From: Streptomyces sp. NBC_01283
GTDB lineage: Bacteria; Actinomycetota; Actinomycetes; Streptomycetales; Streptomycetaceae
Direction of reading: 5' to 3'
Assembly (NCBI RefSeq): GCF_041435335.1
Contig: NZ_CP108431.1
Span: 1-64,000 of the forward strand
Length of the DNA: 64,000 nt
Part shown: positions 37,798 through 47,555 of the stretch, piece by piece
How positions within the stretch are numbered: the stretch's first letter is position 1
Layout: each line of letters opens with the position of its first letter
Program-made: the position numbers and the translations under genes
Notes under the pieces: generated by a model
Databases searched by the model: none
The model's input: only the letters and a program-made list of their open reading frames with translations
Told to the model about the DNA's origin: nothing

Positions 37798-38128
37798 GCG
37801 GTTGTTCTCCTTGCGGCTGGACGATCGTGGTCGGCGCCGGCCTGGGTGGAGTCACCGCGCGGCATAACTGTGATGAGTCACGTCGAAATGGCGGACAAGC
37901 TGCTGATCAAGCCAACGAGGTGGGCCAGGCCGACGCCGACGTCCGGCAGACATCTCGGGGGAACGGCAGGCTCTGACGAGCCGCCAATTACCATGCGGGT
38001 CATGCCGGAACGCCAACGCCGAGCCTGGCAGCAGCCCAACCCGGGCCGCAGTTGAACTATCACAATTACCGTTTTCGTAGTCCCGCAACGGGGCTCCCGG
38101 ATTGCCGACACGGAGGAGAGTGAACTGA
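37798..38128. other. Spacer, likely IS110 left end and noncoding RNA region
   Basis: No gene. In IS110-type elements the DNA upstream of the transposase can encode a bridge RNA; a region of about 200-300 bp of suitable length is present here, but no structure was worked out. Confidence 0.35.
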
Positions 38129-38335
38129 CATACGGACGCCTGGAAACGGGGCCGCCCCGACCGTCCGCAAGGACCCGTCCAAGGATGTCTCCGTGAAGAT
38201 CGACGGGGTCGTGCGGCGGTGCCGCTGGCCGTGGGCCCGCAAACGCCACCGGAGGAACAGTGCCCCTGGCCGTCCGGGGAGGAGACCTTCCGGCCTGTAG
38301 GCTTGCAGTCTGGGCGACCCTCGGCCCTGCAAGGG
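38129..38335. repeat. Duplicated 3' flank of copy 3
   Basis: Matches 14070-14222 starting at CATACGGACGCCTGG, with an extra block of about 55 bp in the middle (around GGTCGTGCGGCGG). Ends at the stop codon of copy 3. Confidence 0.75.
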
Positions 38336-40021
38336 TTACCAGGTGATGCGAGCGGCGCCGTTGCCCCCAGGGCCTCCGCTCTGTCCACCGACAGATGTCC
38401 CTTCGCCGGGAGGGTTTCCAGCAGGTTTGGTGCCATTACCTCCGTCGTAGTGGGTGTTGTCGGGGTCTCGTAGGTAGCTCCAGCCTTGACTGCCACCACC
38501 ACCACCGGCACCACCACCACCGCCGCCACCGGCGCCGTTTCCACCCCAGCCGTTGCCTCCGGCTCCACCACCTCCGCCGGTGTCGTTGGTGCTGCCTCCT
38601 GTACTACCTCCGCCGTTGCCTCCCCCTCCCCTGCCGTCGCCGTGACCGATTCCACCTCGCGCCCCGCCTCCGCCACCGGCGAACTGGCCGTCGGCGCCGC
38701 TTCCGGCTCCGGGGCCGCTGCCGCCGCCACCACCGGAGCTGGGGCTAGTGCCACTGCTCCCCCAGCCGTTGCCGCCCGGTGCGGCAGTGCTTTGGTACGC
38801 CATGCCTCCAGCCCCACCGGTGATGCCGTCGCCGCCGCCTCCGCCTGAGCCCCCAGCCCCCTGACCCGCATCGCCGGGGGCGCCACCGCGCAGGTGTGGG
38901 TCGTCAGCGTACCCAGCGCCGGCGTACCCAGCGCCGGCGCCTCCACGGCCGCCGTCAATGCTGCGGCCGCCGCCACCTCCGTGGCCGCCTCCGGCGGCGA
39001 TGAGGTTGGCGGCGCTGACCGTAGCGGCGTTGCGGGTATGGTCATTTGGGGCACCAATGTGGAAGGTGAGTTGGCTTGGAATGTTCCCCGTCATGACATC
39101 CTTGAGGTAGGCGCCAGCACCCCCCTGGCCGCCCTTGCCGCCGTAGTCCCCATTCCCACCGCCGCTGCCGCCGGGCCCCCAGAGTTCGACAGTGACCTGT
39201 GTGACGCCGGAGGGGACGGTGAAGGTGGGGTCGCCGGGTTGGCTGCACTGGCTGCCGCCGGATACAGGGGCGCTGGTGAATTTGCTGGGAATGACGTTGC
39301 ACCAGTTGGTGACGCTGTCGTTGTTGTTGACGAGCCATGCGCTGTCTTGGACGACACCGTCGCTGTTGAGGGTGGGTGCGGCCCAGTTGAGGCCGTTTTT
39401 GAGGTCGTCGGGGAGGTTTTGCCATTGTTGGCGGATGGGGAGGGTGATGGGGGCTCCACCGCTGCTGAAGTGGTCTTCGGGGGTGTGGGTGAGGGCGTCG
39501 ATGCAGTAGCACTGGTCGCCGCCGAAGAACCAGATGTTGGTGCCGCCTGCGGTGAGGAAGGCTGCATCGACTTTGGTGAGGGGGAAGGTTGCCGTGTCCT
39601 GTGTTCCCGTGTATCCGAACTGTGTGGCGATGGGGACGGGGTCGGTGACGGCGGTGTGTGTTTCAGGCGTGGGGTCGGTGTCTTTGTAGTTGCCTGCTTG
39701 GTTGAGGGGCAGGATGATGCATTCGTTTCCTTTGAACAGGAAGACGTTGTTCACGTCCACGCAGAGGGCGGCGTCGACGGAGGTCCAGGGGTTCCAGTGG
39801 CCCAACAGGCCGTTCGTGGTCTGGTTACCGGTTACATTCCCCAGGAGCATTCCTCTGGGACTGTCGGGCGCGTCGCCGAACCAGGGACGGTTGGTGCCGG
39901 TCCAGGAGTAGCGGTCGTAGGAGTTACCGGAGATGCAGTACAGGCTGGCCGGGTAAGGGCCTCCGCTGTCCCAAGGGGACTGGACTGCCGGCGCGGAGAA
40001 TGCCGCATCGTAGGTGGTCAT
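38336..40021 (-). CDS. Hemopexin-like/glycine-rich protein, copy 3
   Basis: 561 residues from ATG 40021, ribosome site GGAAGG. The N-terminal 225 residues match copy 2 apart from a few changes (for example GNVTGNQTTNG replaces GNKTPGGQTTNG). The C-terminus diverges from residue 235: PTFTVPSGVTQVTVELWGPG begins the glycine-rich domain, with HIGAPNDHTRNAATVSAANL, then long GGG/GGAG repeats, and GNGAARITW at the end. The intact frame through a highly repetitive 900-bp GGC-type tract argues that the gene is under selection. No signal peptide. It could be an adhesin, a fibre-like part or a lectin; no neighbour decides between these. Confidence 0.85.
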   Translation of the reverse strand: MTTYDAAFSAPAVQSPWDSGGPYPASLYCISGNSYDRYSWTGTNRPWFGDAPDSPRGMLLGNVTGNQTTNGLLGHWNPWTSVDAALCVDVNNVFLFKGNECIILPLNQAGNYKDTDPTPETHTAVTDPVPIATQFGYTGTQDTATFPLTKVDAAFLTAGGTNIWFFGGDQCYCIDALTHTPEDHFSSGGAPITLPIRQQWQNLPDDLKNGLNWAAPTLNSDGVVQDSAWLVNNNDSVTNWCNVIPSKFTSAPVSGGSQCSQPGDPTFTVPSGVTQVTVELWGPGGSGGGNGDYGGKGGQGGAGAYLKDVMTGNIPSQLTFHIGAPNDHTRNAATVSAANLIAAGGGHGGGGGRSIDGGRGGAGAGYAGAGYADDPHLRGGAPGDAGQGAGGSGGGGGDGITGGAGGMAYQSTAAPGGNGWGSSGTSPSSGGGGGSGPGAGSGADGQFAGGGGGARGGIGHGDGRGGGGNGGGSTGGSTNDTGGGGGAGGNGWGGNGAGGGGGGGAGGGGGSQGWSYLRDPDNTHYDGGNGTKPAGNPPGEGTSVGGQSGGPGGNGAARITW

Positions 40022-40205
40022 GGCGCTGTTCCTTCCGGTCAGAAATGGTGCAAGGCATCATCGGGCCGCTCCCGCCCGGTGCATGGGCCGGCACAGACCG
40101 CCGTGAAGCCCTCACCCGGTGAGGAAGGGGGAAGAATGGTGGCTCAGCAGCGCTCTCCTTCACCGATTGGTCCCTCCAACCTCCCGTCGTGTCCTGGTAT
40201 AGGTG
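40022..40205 (-). promoter_or_regulatory. Conserved leader of copy 3
   Basis: CACCTATACC lies at 40205-40196 on the minus strand, again about 175 bp before the start. The intervening sequence is near-identical to that of copy 2, with CACCGGGTGAGGGCTT at the same place. Confidence 0.55.
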
Positions 40206-40290
40206 TGGCCCCCGCCGGATGCCCTCGCCCTGCACGACAGCCACTCCGCCGTCCGCATGTGAATCGGGGCCTGGCCATAGGGCCCGCAGG

Positions 40291-40482
40291 ATGCAGCGGG
40301 TGCGGACCGGTGTGGTGGTCGCCGGCGCGGTGGTGAGCGCGGGTATCGGTTTCGCGGGGCCGTATGTGGCCGTGCGCGAACTCGGCCTCCTGGGCCGCCG
40401 CGACGCCAAACTCCGCACCGGACGCACCCGCCGCAAGAAGCAGCGCCGCGCTGCCCCACCCTCAACAAGATCAAGAACATGA
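40291..40482 (+). CDS. Small hypothetical protein divergent from copy 3
   Basis: 63 residues, MQRVRTGVVVAGAVVSAGIG, FAGPYVAVRELGLLGRRDAK, then a basic tail LRTGRTRRKKQRR. One possible membrane helix (residues 7-26) is followed by a cytoplasmic basic region. The first 29 codons recur at 15976. The 3' end lies at the IS30 remnant, so the native C-terminus may be lost. Confidence 0.45.
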   Translation: MQRVRTGVVVAGAVVSAGIGFAGPYVAVRELGLLGRRDAKLRTGRTRRKKQRRAAPPSTRSRT

Positions 40483-40484
40483 CG

Positions 40485-40999
40485 CTCATCCACGACCGTC
40501 CGGGCGATGTCAACACCCGCACAATTGACGGGCATTGGGGGGCGAACTCATCATCGGCCGTGGACAGGGCTCGGCGATCGGCACTCTCATCGAGCGCACC
40601 ACCCGCTACGTTCACCTGATCCACCTGCCCCATGGCTGGAAGGCCCCGCAGGTCCGCAACGCGCTCATCACGCAGACCGCGCACATTCCGCCCCAGCTGA
40701 AGAAGACCCTCACCTGGGGCCAAGGCCGCGAACTGATCCTGCACGAGGACATCGAGGCGCTGACAGGCTTCCGGATCTACTTCTGCGAGTCCCACCCGCC
40801 CTGGCAGCGCGGCACCAACGAGCACATGAACGGCCTGCTGCGGCAGTACCTTCCCAAGGGCACCGACCTGTCTGCCCACTCCGCACACGACCTTCGCGAA
40901 ATCGCCCGTCAGCTCAACCAGCGCCCTCGCCTCGTCCTTGGCGACAGGACCCCATCCGAGGCCAAGCGAAAATGCCTCACAAGCCCATTGACCAGGTGA
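40485..40999 (+). pseudogene. IS30-family transposase, C-terminal part
   Basis: DRPGDVNTRTIDGHWGG then, after an extra G near 40540, ELIIGRGQGSAIGTLIERTT and RYVHLIHLPHGWKA. IYFCESHPPWQRGTNEHMNG and LLRQYLPKGTDLS contain the Asp/Glu (rGtNEh) core of IS30 enzymes. The N-terminal DNA-binding half is missing. Confidence 0.8.
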
Positions 41000-41031
41000 C
41001 TCGCAATCACCGATGGAATCCGCCGGTTCAG

Positions 41032-42276
41032 TTATCGGACGATGAAGGTGATCGCGGTCGGGGCGGTGACGCCGATGTCGTTGATGGCCACGAACTGGAG
41101 GGTGTGCGCGCCCGGATCCCAGGGCAGGCCCCGGCGGGAGACCGGTCCGACCTGCCTCCGGCCAGATCGACGTTCAGGAGGTTCTCGCCCAGGGCCCAGG
41201 CCCAGTAGCCGGTGTCTGCGCGCACGGTCTGGGAACCCACGGGAGTGCCGTGGAGGTCCTGCACGAGGATCCCGGTGGCTCCCGGGGCATAACCGCTGAA
41301 CTTCACGGTCTGCCCCGTATGCGCACCCGGCGCCGGTGTCGACAACGATGGTACCGGCGCCGCCAACGCGACACCGTCAATCCGCCACATGCAAGAGCGA
41401 TGGCTCGCTGGTCACTTCGGACGACGTAGGCGTTGCCCTTCTGGTCCAACGCCACGGTCGGAAATGATGGCCGAGACCGGTGGCCGCCTGCTGCTGGGGC
41501 CCACCGTCCAACGGCACCCGGATCAACGCGCCACCGCGACCTACGACGTAGGCGTTCTGGCCGGCCCAGTCCAGCGTCACACCCAGGCCGCCTCCGGGAA
41601 TCTTCGTGCCCACCTGCTCCGGCACCGCCAGTTGATCACTGTCCAGGGCGGGTAGGGGCACCCGCCACAGCACACCGGCCCGGTTCACGACGTAGGCGTT
41701 GCGACCGTCCCCGTCCAGCACCACACCGTCCGCAGTGCCGAGGCTGGTGGCCACCGGCTTCCTCTGTCCCCCGTCGTGCAGGGGCACCCGCCACAGCACA
41801 CCGTCGCGGGTGATGACGTAGGCGTACTCGCCTGCCCAGTCCACCGCCACGTCTGACGGGCTGCCCTGCGCATCAAGGCCGGTGGCCATCAGCTCCGGGG
41901 GCTGCTCGTCCAGCGGCACCCGCCACAACTGCCGGGCGCCATTTACGACGTAGGCGTTGCCCTTCCCGTCCAACGCCAGACCCATGCAGGTGTGCTGACT
42001 GTCGCCATTCAGGCCGGAGGCGATCAGCTCGGGCGGCTCAGGCGGCTCGTTCTCCCGCCTGCCAAGCGCCAGGTCCAGCTTGAACAAGTTCCCGTCGAAG
42101 GTGCTGACGTAGGCATTGCCTTTCCCGTCGAACGCGATGGACCCGGCCATGGCGGGGTCGGTGATGGACTGGTAGCAGTCGTCGGACGGGCAGGTGACGG
42201 TCGGCGGGTACGTGTCAGGACCAGCTTCCTGTCCCACCACTTCGCCTGCGCTGCTGTTCTCGTTGGTACTCGTCAT
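41032..42276 (-). pseudogene. Beta-propeller protein with C-terminal Ig-like domain, frameshifted
   Basis: From ATG 42276 the frame carries six blade-like repeats ending in phrases such as GNAYVSTFDGNLFKLDL, GNAYVVNGARQLWRVPL, EYAYVITRDGVLWRVPL, RNAYVVNRAGVLWRVPL and QNAYVVGRGGALIRVPL. Near 41445 a one-base shift breaks the seventh (VALDQKGNAYVVRSDQ in another frame). A third frame holds APGAHTGQTVKFSGYAPGAT, and the stop is reached after AHTLQFVAINDIGVTAPTAI and TFIVR, typical of a bacterial Ig-like domain. Without the indels this is about a 415-residue protein with no signal peptide. Its proximity to the hemopexin-type propeller copy 3 may be meaningful. Confidence 0.65.
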
Positions 42277-42636
42277 TGTCTAACCTCGCAATCAGCCGGG
42301 CTCGATTCCATGAGCACTGGGAGCGGTGAGCCAGGAGGAGCAGTTGTGTTCCTGCTTACCGGTCGATTTCCTCGGCCCGTTCTAAGTCACCCACGGCGCG
42401 CACCCCCTCGGGCAGGGATGTCGGAAAGTCCTCTGATAAGGGGTGGTCGTGGCTGGTCAAGCCGGATAGTGGAGCTGGGCCGGGCACGTGCAGCGCCGAC
42501 GGGCAGCAGGATCTGGATGTCGAGCTGGACCGGCGCCTGGCGCACTCACCGGGCGGAGGTGCGGCCTTCTTAGATCGCGTCCGCCCTATGACGATGCCTC
42601 GCAACCTGATTCCCCGACGAGGCGGCTCCCATAGAC
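42277..42636. other. Gene-free stretch
   Basis: No gene is supported. Promoter of the propeller gene is expected at the left edge. The right part adjoins the ISL3 end. Confidence 0.4.
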
Positions 42637-43040
42637 GGCCCTGTCTCACTTTCGGTGGTGGCGGAGCGTGCTGCTATCCGAGGAGGGTGCGGTGCCGAAG
42701 GAGCATGAAGCCTGCTCGTCCGTGCATCTGGCGTGCGATCCGTTTGGTCTTGGTGTTGACGCCCTCGGTGGGGGCCGTTGCGGTACGGAAGCGTAATCCC
42801 GGTGATCGCGCCGCCGATGTCTCGGTCCACGCCCCGGGTGAAGGCATGCAGATAGGGAAGATCGGCTGCTCGAACCCGGGCGATCCAGCTCGTCAGCGCG
42901 TCAGTGTTGCGTCCGCAGCTCAGCCTCTGCGCAGGGGCTCGCGGTAGGGATCGACGAGGCTGGCGCGGTACTTGGGGACGTAGAGCATGCGCTCGGGTCG
43001 ATCGGCGCAGGCGTAGCGTTTGACAACCCATCACCACGAA
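42637..43040 (-). pseudogene. ISL3-family transposase, C-terminal end with terminal repeat
   Basis: The terminal repeat GGCCCTGTCTCACTTTCGG at 42637 equals that at 10079. Reading minus: KRYACADRPERMLYVPKYRA, GRNTDALTSWIARVRAADLP, YLHAFTRGVDRDIGGAITGI, and in another frame RIARQMHGRAGFMLLRHRTL. These are the last 120 codons of an ISL3 transposase, with two or three frameshifts. Confidence 0.75.
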
Positions 43041-43784
43041 CGGCCTGACAGCACTGGCTCAACTTTTCGCGTCAGCATCCCTGAGACAGTGCCGCTTTCG
43101 TGACTCCCGGCGGCGCCAGCGTCGGGGCGAGGGCAACCGGCAGGGGATGCACCTATACCAAGAGTAGAAGCTGAGGAACCGAAACGGGAGAAGGGGATCA
43201 CAGAAAAGGCCACGCCTTGCGTATACTTGTCAGTTTTTGGTCATCTAATGCCCAGTATGGACGCTTATGCCATATCCACCTTGGGTTGCGGCTGCCTGCC
43301 ACCGTTGCCTGGGATGGCAGCAATGTCGTGCCGATATGGTGCGCAATCTCCGAGGGAACCGTGCGGGCAGGCATTGAACAAAAGGAGGAGATCACGGGTA
43401 AGGCGCGGGACTACTGGGCCCCGTCCCGGAGGATGAGGCAGGACTCCTCGGCAGTGAGCAGCCCACGGGGAAGCGAGCTGGAGGAGGAAGGCCGTGCAGA
43501 GGGCCAGGCATGGAACGCTTATCGGCGACGGCCAACTCGCCCTCCCCGCCCCCATTACCGCGGCCGCGCCACCCTCGCCTGAGGGGTGTCCGAAAAGCCG
43601 CGATCTGAATACCCGGTTCGCAGGGGGGCCTCCGACAGCTCCGCCCTCGACCGCAAGACGTCGCCTGCTCGGTACAGGAATCGCCGGGATCGCCCGCAAT
43701 CCCTAACAAGGATACGAAAGGCGAACAAAGGGTACGTAAAGATTAATTGAGATGTTCCACGAATAGGAATGAAGGGACTCGACC
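43041..43784. other. Gene-poor stretch holding a CACCTATACC motif
   Basis: CACCTATACC at 43150-43159 is the same decamer that precedes all three hemopexin/Gly-rich genes, here followed by AAGAGTAGAAGC and no such gene. Open frames in this stretch do not look real. The DNA just before 43785 is AT-rich and likely contains the promoter of the YaaH-type gene. Confidence 0.45.
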
Positions 43785-44366
43785 ATGCACTACGACGGCT
43801 CGGCGAGGGGTACCACCACATCTGCTCTCGGCCATCTCGCACTTGGACTCACTCTGTTGGCCTTCGGCCTGGGAACCACTCGCGTAATCAACGGCGTCAC
43901 GGCAGCCGATGCGATCACTATCGCCACCTACGTCGGTGGCATCGCCCTTTTTGTTTCGGGCGTTCTGGCGTTCCACGAAGGTTCCCCGTTCAACGGCACG
44001 GCCTTCGCGGGCCTGGGCGCCTTCTGGTTCGCCTGGACAAGCATAGACAGCAAGGTCGCAGCAAACGCGGCGGGCCTTTTCCTGGCCCTGTTCGCACTCC
44101 TGGCCCTGAGCCTGGTCGTAGGCACAAGAGCCGAGAGCCCGTTCCTGCGAGGCACGTACGGGCTTCTCTTCCTCGCACTACTCCTGCTTGCGAGCGCCCA
44201 GTTCGCCGACAGCTTGCCTGTCGCTAAGGCAGCTGGCTGGGTGACTGCGGTGGCAGGTGCTGCATTCTGGTACAGCGCGACGGCTTCGCTCGGCAACTGG
44301 CCAACAGGACCTGAGCCCGCTGCCGTCGGACCGGCTAGCAGCCCGTCGGATCCTCCTGTGAGGTAA
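43785..44366 (+). CDS. GPR1/FUN34/YaaH-family membrane protein
   Basis: 193 residues with six hydrophobic segments. LGHLALGLTLLAFGLGTTRV, IATYVGGIALFVSGVLAF and GTAFAGLGAFWFAWTSID follow the acetate/succinate-transporter family pattern, where a Gly-rich loop (FxxYGxFWxS) is conserved. The family takes up or releases small carboxylates or ammonium; the exact substrate cannot be told. The last 20 residues (GPEPAAVGPASSPSDPP) are a soluble tail. Upstream, a GGAATGAAGGGAC segment may be a ribosome site. Confidence 0.85.
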   Translation: MHYDGSARGTTTSALGHLALGLTLLAFGLGTTRVINGVTAADAITIATYVGGIALFVSGVLAFHEGSPFNGTAFAGLGAFWFAWTSIDSKVAANAAGLFLALFALLALSLVVGTRAESPFLRGTYGLLFLALLLLASAQFADSLPVAKAAGWVTAVAGAAFWYSATASLGNWPTGPEPAAVGPASSPSDPPVR

Positions 44367-44414
44367 ACGCTGTACGCGGATTCCAAGAGTCGCCGCTGCA
44401 CGGGGCAGAGTTGG

Positions 44415-44702
44415 TCAGCGGCGAGTATTCTTGGCAGGCGCTCGGCTGGAAATTCCCAGCCGAGCGTTTCCTTCGTGACCACCTGACGGGTCGGCAAAGC
44501 TGCAGTGCCTATCCGAATGTTCACAGGACTTCGTCGCAAACTTCTTGGAGTCCTTGAGCAGAGGGAACAATATCTTCCCCCCGATGGCCAGGCCGCAGAC
44601 CGTCCCCATCAGGAGCTTCAGCTTGCCGCAGAGATAGGCGAGGGAGACTTCGGTGCCAAAGCCGACCGCTGCTGCCGCGGCTTTCAGTTCATGACCGCGC
44701 AT
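44415..44702 (-). CDS. Small hydrophobic hypothetical protein
   Basis: 95 residues from ATG 44702 (MRGHELKAAAAAVGFGTEVS). A hydrophobic stretch YLCGKLKLLMGTVCGLAIGG is followed by KILFPLLKDSKKFATKSC and a polar tail. No family recognised; could be spurious. It lies in the same direction as the two genes to the right. Confidence 0.35.
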   Translation of the reverse strand: MRGHELKAAAAAVGFGTEVSLAYLCGKLKLLMGTVCGLAIGGKILFPLLKDSKKFATKSCEHSDRHCSFADPSGGHEGNARLGISSRAPAKNTRR

Positions 44703-44956
44703 ATTGAGGTAGCCCCCCAGCCGAAGACGATCCGCAGGTCGGCGACCACAGGGAAGGCGAGGGCCCGCACACCAAGTGCGGTGCGGGCCCTCCATGCGCT
44801 TCCGGGACAGCGGCCAGTCCTTCAGGACATTCCGCGCGTCGCGCCAGCGGGTGGGGCAGTCGCGCGACCGTTCTCAACAGGCACGCACTCAGGCAACCGA
44901 ACGGTCCACCGACGAGCCCACATCGGGTCCCTTCGTCCGCGCGGGCGCGTGGTGGG

Positions 44957-45283
44957 TCAGTGTAGGAGCGCCGACTTCACCAGGTCGTTTGCGGCGATGA
45001 GTCCGAGTCCAGGGACCGCATCGCGCAGGGCCTTCACGGCGCGCACATGCTCGTCTGGTTCCACGCCGGCTTCGGAGAGGGTCCTGCGCACCCATTGTCG
45101 GATGCGCTGGTCGTCGGTAGCAGTGGTATGGCGGTTCAGGATGTTCAGTGCTGCTTGGAGTCCGGGCCGCCGGTTGTCGCCGGCTGTCTCCAGCGCGGCA
45201 TTGATCTCCGATCGGACATCTTCCAAATCATGCAGGACAACAATGGGCGGCTTGTTCTTGCTGACCACGAGGTGTACTCCCAT
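44957..45283 (-). CDS. Hypothetical protein, possible partner of the secreted protein
   Basis: 108 residues, MGVHLVVSKNKPPIVVLHDL, EDVRSEINAALETAGDNRRP, GLQAALNILNRHTTATDDQR and IRQWVRRTLSEAGVEPDEHV. Soluble, helical and acidic/basic mixed. It starts 35 bp after the stop of the secreted-protein gene at 45319 and is likely co-transcribed. By position it might be a regulatory or protective partner; no homology known to me. Confidence 0.6.
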   Translation of the reverse strand: MGVHLVVSKNKPPIVVLHDLEDVRSEINAALETAGDNRRPGLQAALNILNRHTTATDDQRIRQWVRRTLSEAGVEPDEHVRAVKALRDAVPGLGLIAANDLVKSALLH

Positions 45284-45318
45284 CTAGGCGGTGTGGGGTC
45301 TGCTGGCGGGGCTGCTTG

Positions 45319-46248
45319 TCAGCCGAAGCAGTAACTCTGCACCCCAGCGATGCCGAGGATCTGGACAGCGCCGTTCTTGCCTGCCTTCTTGGCGTGCCGG
45401 ATGAAGTCGCCCTTGGTGCGCGCTCCCCACAGGAGCCGTGCCGTTGCCTTGGCACCGCCGAGCGCCTTGATCGCCTTGTAGGCCTTGGCTGCCGGGAAGA
45501 ACGCGACGACGACAGAGGCGGCACACTTGGTCCACCTCCACGCGCTGCTCCAGAAGGGGTCGGCAACAACGGGGAAAGCGGTGTTCTTGTCGAAGTCGAT
45601 GCTCTGGATGAGAGATCCATCCTGCACGCGGTAGGAGGTCGGTACCGCATTGCCGTCGGCGTCCTTGGCCCACGGGGCATCGAACGAGCCGAGGATGTCA
45701 GCGTCCTCGTCAGTTCCGGTCAGGACAAGAACCCTGCCGTCCTCCAACTGCTCGGTGGCGGCGCCAGCCGGAAGGGCGAGATCGAAACGGTATTCCTTGG
45801 CGGCGTCGGCGTTGTTGACGGTGATCAGTGCACGAACGCCACCCGCAACTGTCGGTTGCACGGCAAGATCGGCATCCTTGGCCACGTTGGGGTAGACGAC
45901 CGTGCCGTTCGGTGACTTGATCCCCTTGGCCTGCCCGGCATTGGACAGACCGATGCCGACTGTCGCGCCGTTGGCGGTGGCGCTGATCGTGCCGCTGGCG
46001 GTTGCCGGGGTGGTGACGGTGATGGGCTGCCCGGCTCCGGTTGCCGTCACGGACTTCAGGCTCCCATCCGACTGCAGGGCGCTGCCGGCGATGTCCTTTG
46101 TGCCGGCAATCCTCTCTACGGCTGCCGCAGTCCGTTCGGCCGTCGACTGCTCATCAGCCGCGACCGCCGTGGGCGCGATGCTAAGGATGAGCGCGCCGAC
46201 GGCTACGGCGGCTATGGAACTGGCAGATGTGCGGTGAAGAACAGGCAT
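45319..46248 (-). CDS. Secreted protein with Cys-flanked hydrophobic C-terminus
   Basis: 309 residues from ATG 46248 with GGGGAGGG upstream. A signal peptide covers residues 1-31 (SSIAAVAVGALILSIAPTAV, cleavage near AVA-AD). The middle is beta-rich (GQPITVTTPATASGTISATA, AKDADLAVQPTVAGGVRALI), and FDKNTAFPVVADPFW precedes the C-terminal 75 residues. These start TKCAASVVVAFFPAAKAYKA, contain KALGGAKATARLLWGARTK and end GIAGVQSYCFG. This tail matches the tail of the gene at 24030 in spacing and type while the N-terminal parts differ, suggesting a reused module. Confidence 0.8.
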   Translation of the reverse strand: MPVLHRTSASSIAAVAVGALILSIAPTAVAADEQSTAERTAAAVERIAGTKDIAGSALQSDGSLKSVTATGAGQPITVTTPATASGTISATANGATVGIGLSNAGQAKGIKSPNGTVVYPNVAKDADLAVQPTVAGGVRALITVNNADAAKEYRFDLALPAGAATEQLEDGRVLVLTGTDEDADILGSFDAPWAKDADGNAVPTSYRVQDGSLIQSIDFDKNTAFPVVADPFWSSAWRWTKCAASVVVAFFPAAKAYKAIKALGGAKATARLLWGARTKGDFIRHAKKAGKNGAVQILGIAGVQSYCFG

Positions 46249-46374
46249 GAACCCTCCCCTATCAATAGCGAAGTCACCCCGGTGCAGGCAGCAACGGGAA
46301 GAAGCCGCCTGCACCGGGATGACCTTGATCGAGACCCTGACATAAGGAATGAGTGAGTAGAAACTGTCAGCGGC

Positions 46375-46936
46375 GTGTCCACGCAGAAGCAGTACTTAAG
46401 TCCCAGACACGATCAACTTTTGTCCGCCCGTAACCATCAAGAGCAGCAGTCGGAGATCGGCGCCCTGCATGTGCAGGCCGACGCGATGACGGTGGCGGTG
46501 GCGGAACTACAGGGCGCGGCCGCCACCAATCGTCTGCTGTGGGAGGGGCCGGCCGAGCGCGGGCGGACGTTCCTGCTGACGGTGCTCGCCTTCGCGGGCG
46601 GCGCCGCCCGGGCCCGGATCGCTGGCGGCATGGATGTACAGAGCGGGCTCGTGGACTTCGGTCAGGCAGCTGAGCCGGGAGAGGGCGGCCAGCAAGCAGA
46701 GCACGGCCGCCGTGCGGGAGCCGCACGCTCGGGCCGCCACCGCGGCCGCCCCGCTCATGCGCTGCTCCGACGCCGCCGTCGCCACCGAGCAGCTGCTGCG
46801 CGGCCTGGCCGACGTGGAAGAACAGCGTGCGTTTGGAGGCCGCGATGGAGGCGTTCGGCAGGGCCGTCAACGCGGCCACCGCGCCGCGGCTGTCCTGGTG
46901 GGCGTGGCGACGCGTTGTCCGCGCCGGGGCGTAGCC
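46375..46936 (+). pseudogene. Decayed hypothetical gene
   Basis: Protein-like text runs through three frames: EIGALHVQADAMTVAVAELQ and GRTFLLTVLAFAGGAARARI, then QLSRERAASKQSTAAVREPH and LMRCSDAAVATEQLLRGLAD, then LEAAMEAFGRAVNAATAPRL with SWWAWRRVVRAGA and stop at 46936. At least two single-base indels are needed. The protein would be a helical, Ala-rich soluble protein of about 185 residues. No family recognised. Confidence 0.45.
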
Positions 46937-47044
46937 GCGCGGGAGCCATCGGCTCGCACAGAGGCCCCGCAGCCAACTGCGGGTTACACAGGGCGGGTGG
47001 ATGCCTGCCCCACCGCTTGATTGCGCTCCCGCTCCTGGCCGGGC

Positions 47045-47404
47045 ATCGCCCAGGAAATCTATGCCCTGCTCAGCACGTATCAACTGATCCGGATCGCGAT
47101 CTCAGACGCCGCCCACTCCACCAAGACCGACCCGGACCGATGCGCCTTCACCACAGCCCTGCACGCAGCCCGCGACCAGGTCGTCCAGGCCGCCAACGTG
47201 CTCGCCGACACCGTAATCGACCTGGTCGGCGCGATCGGTACCGCCGTACTCAGCGCGCTCCTGCCCACCCGACGACCCCGACTCAGCCCTCGCGCAGTCA
47301 AACGCCCCCTATCCCGCTACGCACACAAAAGCCTGAAAGTCGACCGCCGGACCTACCACGCCACCCTCACCATCAACATCTCGACCAACCCGATCAGCCC
47401 TTAA
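47045..47404 (+). pseudogene. IS4-family transposase, C-terminal fragment
   Basis: QEIYALLSTYQLIRIAISDA, CAFTTALHAARDQVVQAANV, LADTVIDLVGAIGTAVLSAL and KRPLSRYAHKSLKVDRRTYH correspond to the C-terminal end of a Streptomyces IS4-type transposase. The DDE domain is missing. Confidence 0.65.
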
Positions 47405-47555
47405 CTTCACGGCCTTGCCCTAAAGGAGGGGGCCTCCACGAAGGAGACATGGTGAAGGCCTCGACGAGGTCTGGCGGGCCGATGGCCCCGTGGCGCGCCC
47501 TGTGGAAGCAAGGTGCCCTGAGTCAGGGCACACCTGCCGCCGTGCGCCTGTGCCG

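Noticed and set aside
37798..38128. A bridge RNA of the IS110 element
   Set aside because: The position is suitable, but the fold and target/donor loops could not be worked out by eye, so it is only mentioned under the spacer.
40160..40888. A 242-codon minus-strand gene over the IS30 remnant
   Set aside because: It is the reverse shadow of the IS30 transposase, whose plus-strand motifs are clear.
43217..43582. A 121-codon plus-strand gene downstream of the CACCTATACC motif
   Set aside because: No ribosome site, no protein-like pattern, and overlapping frames on the other strand are equally open.
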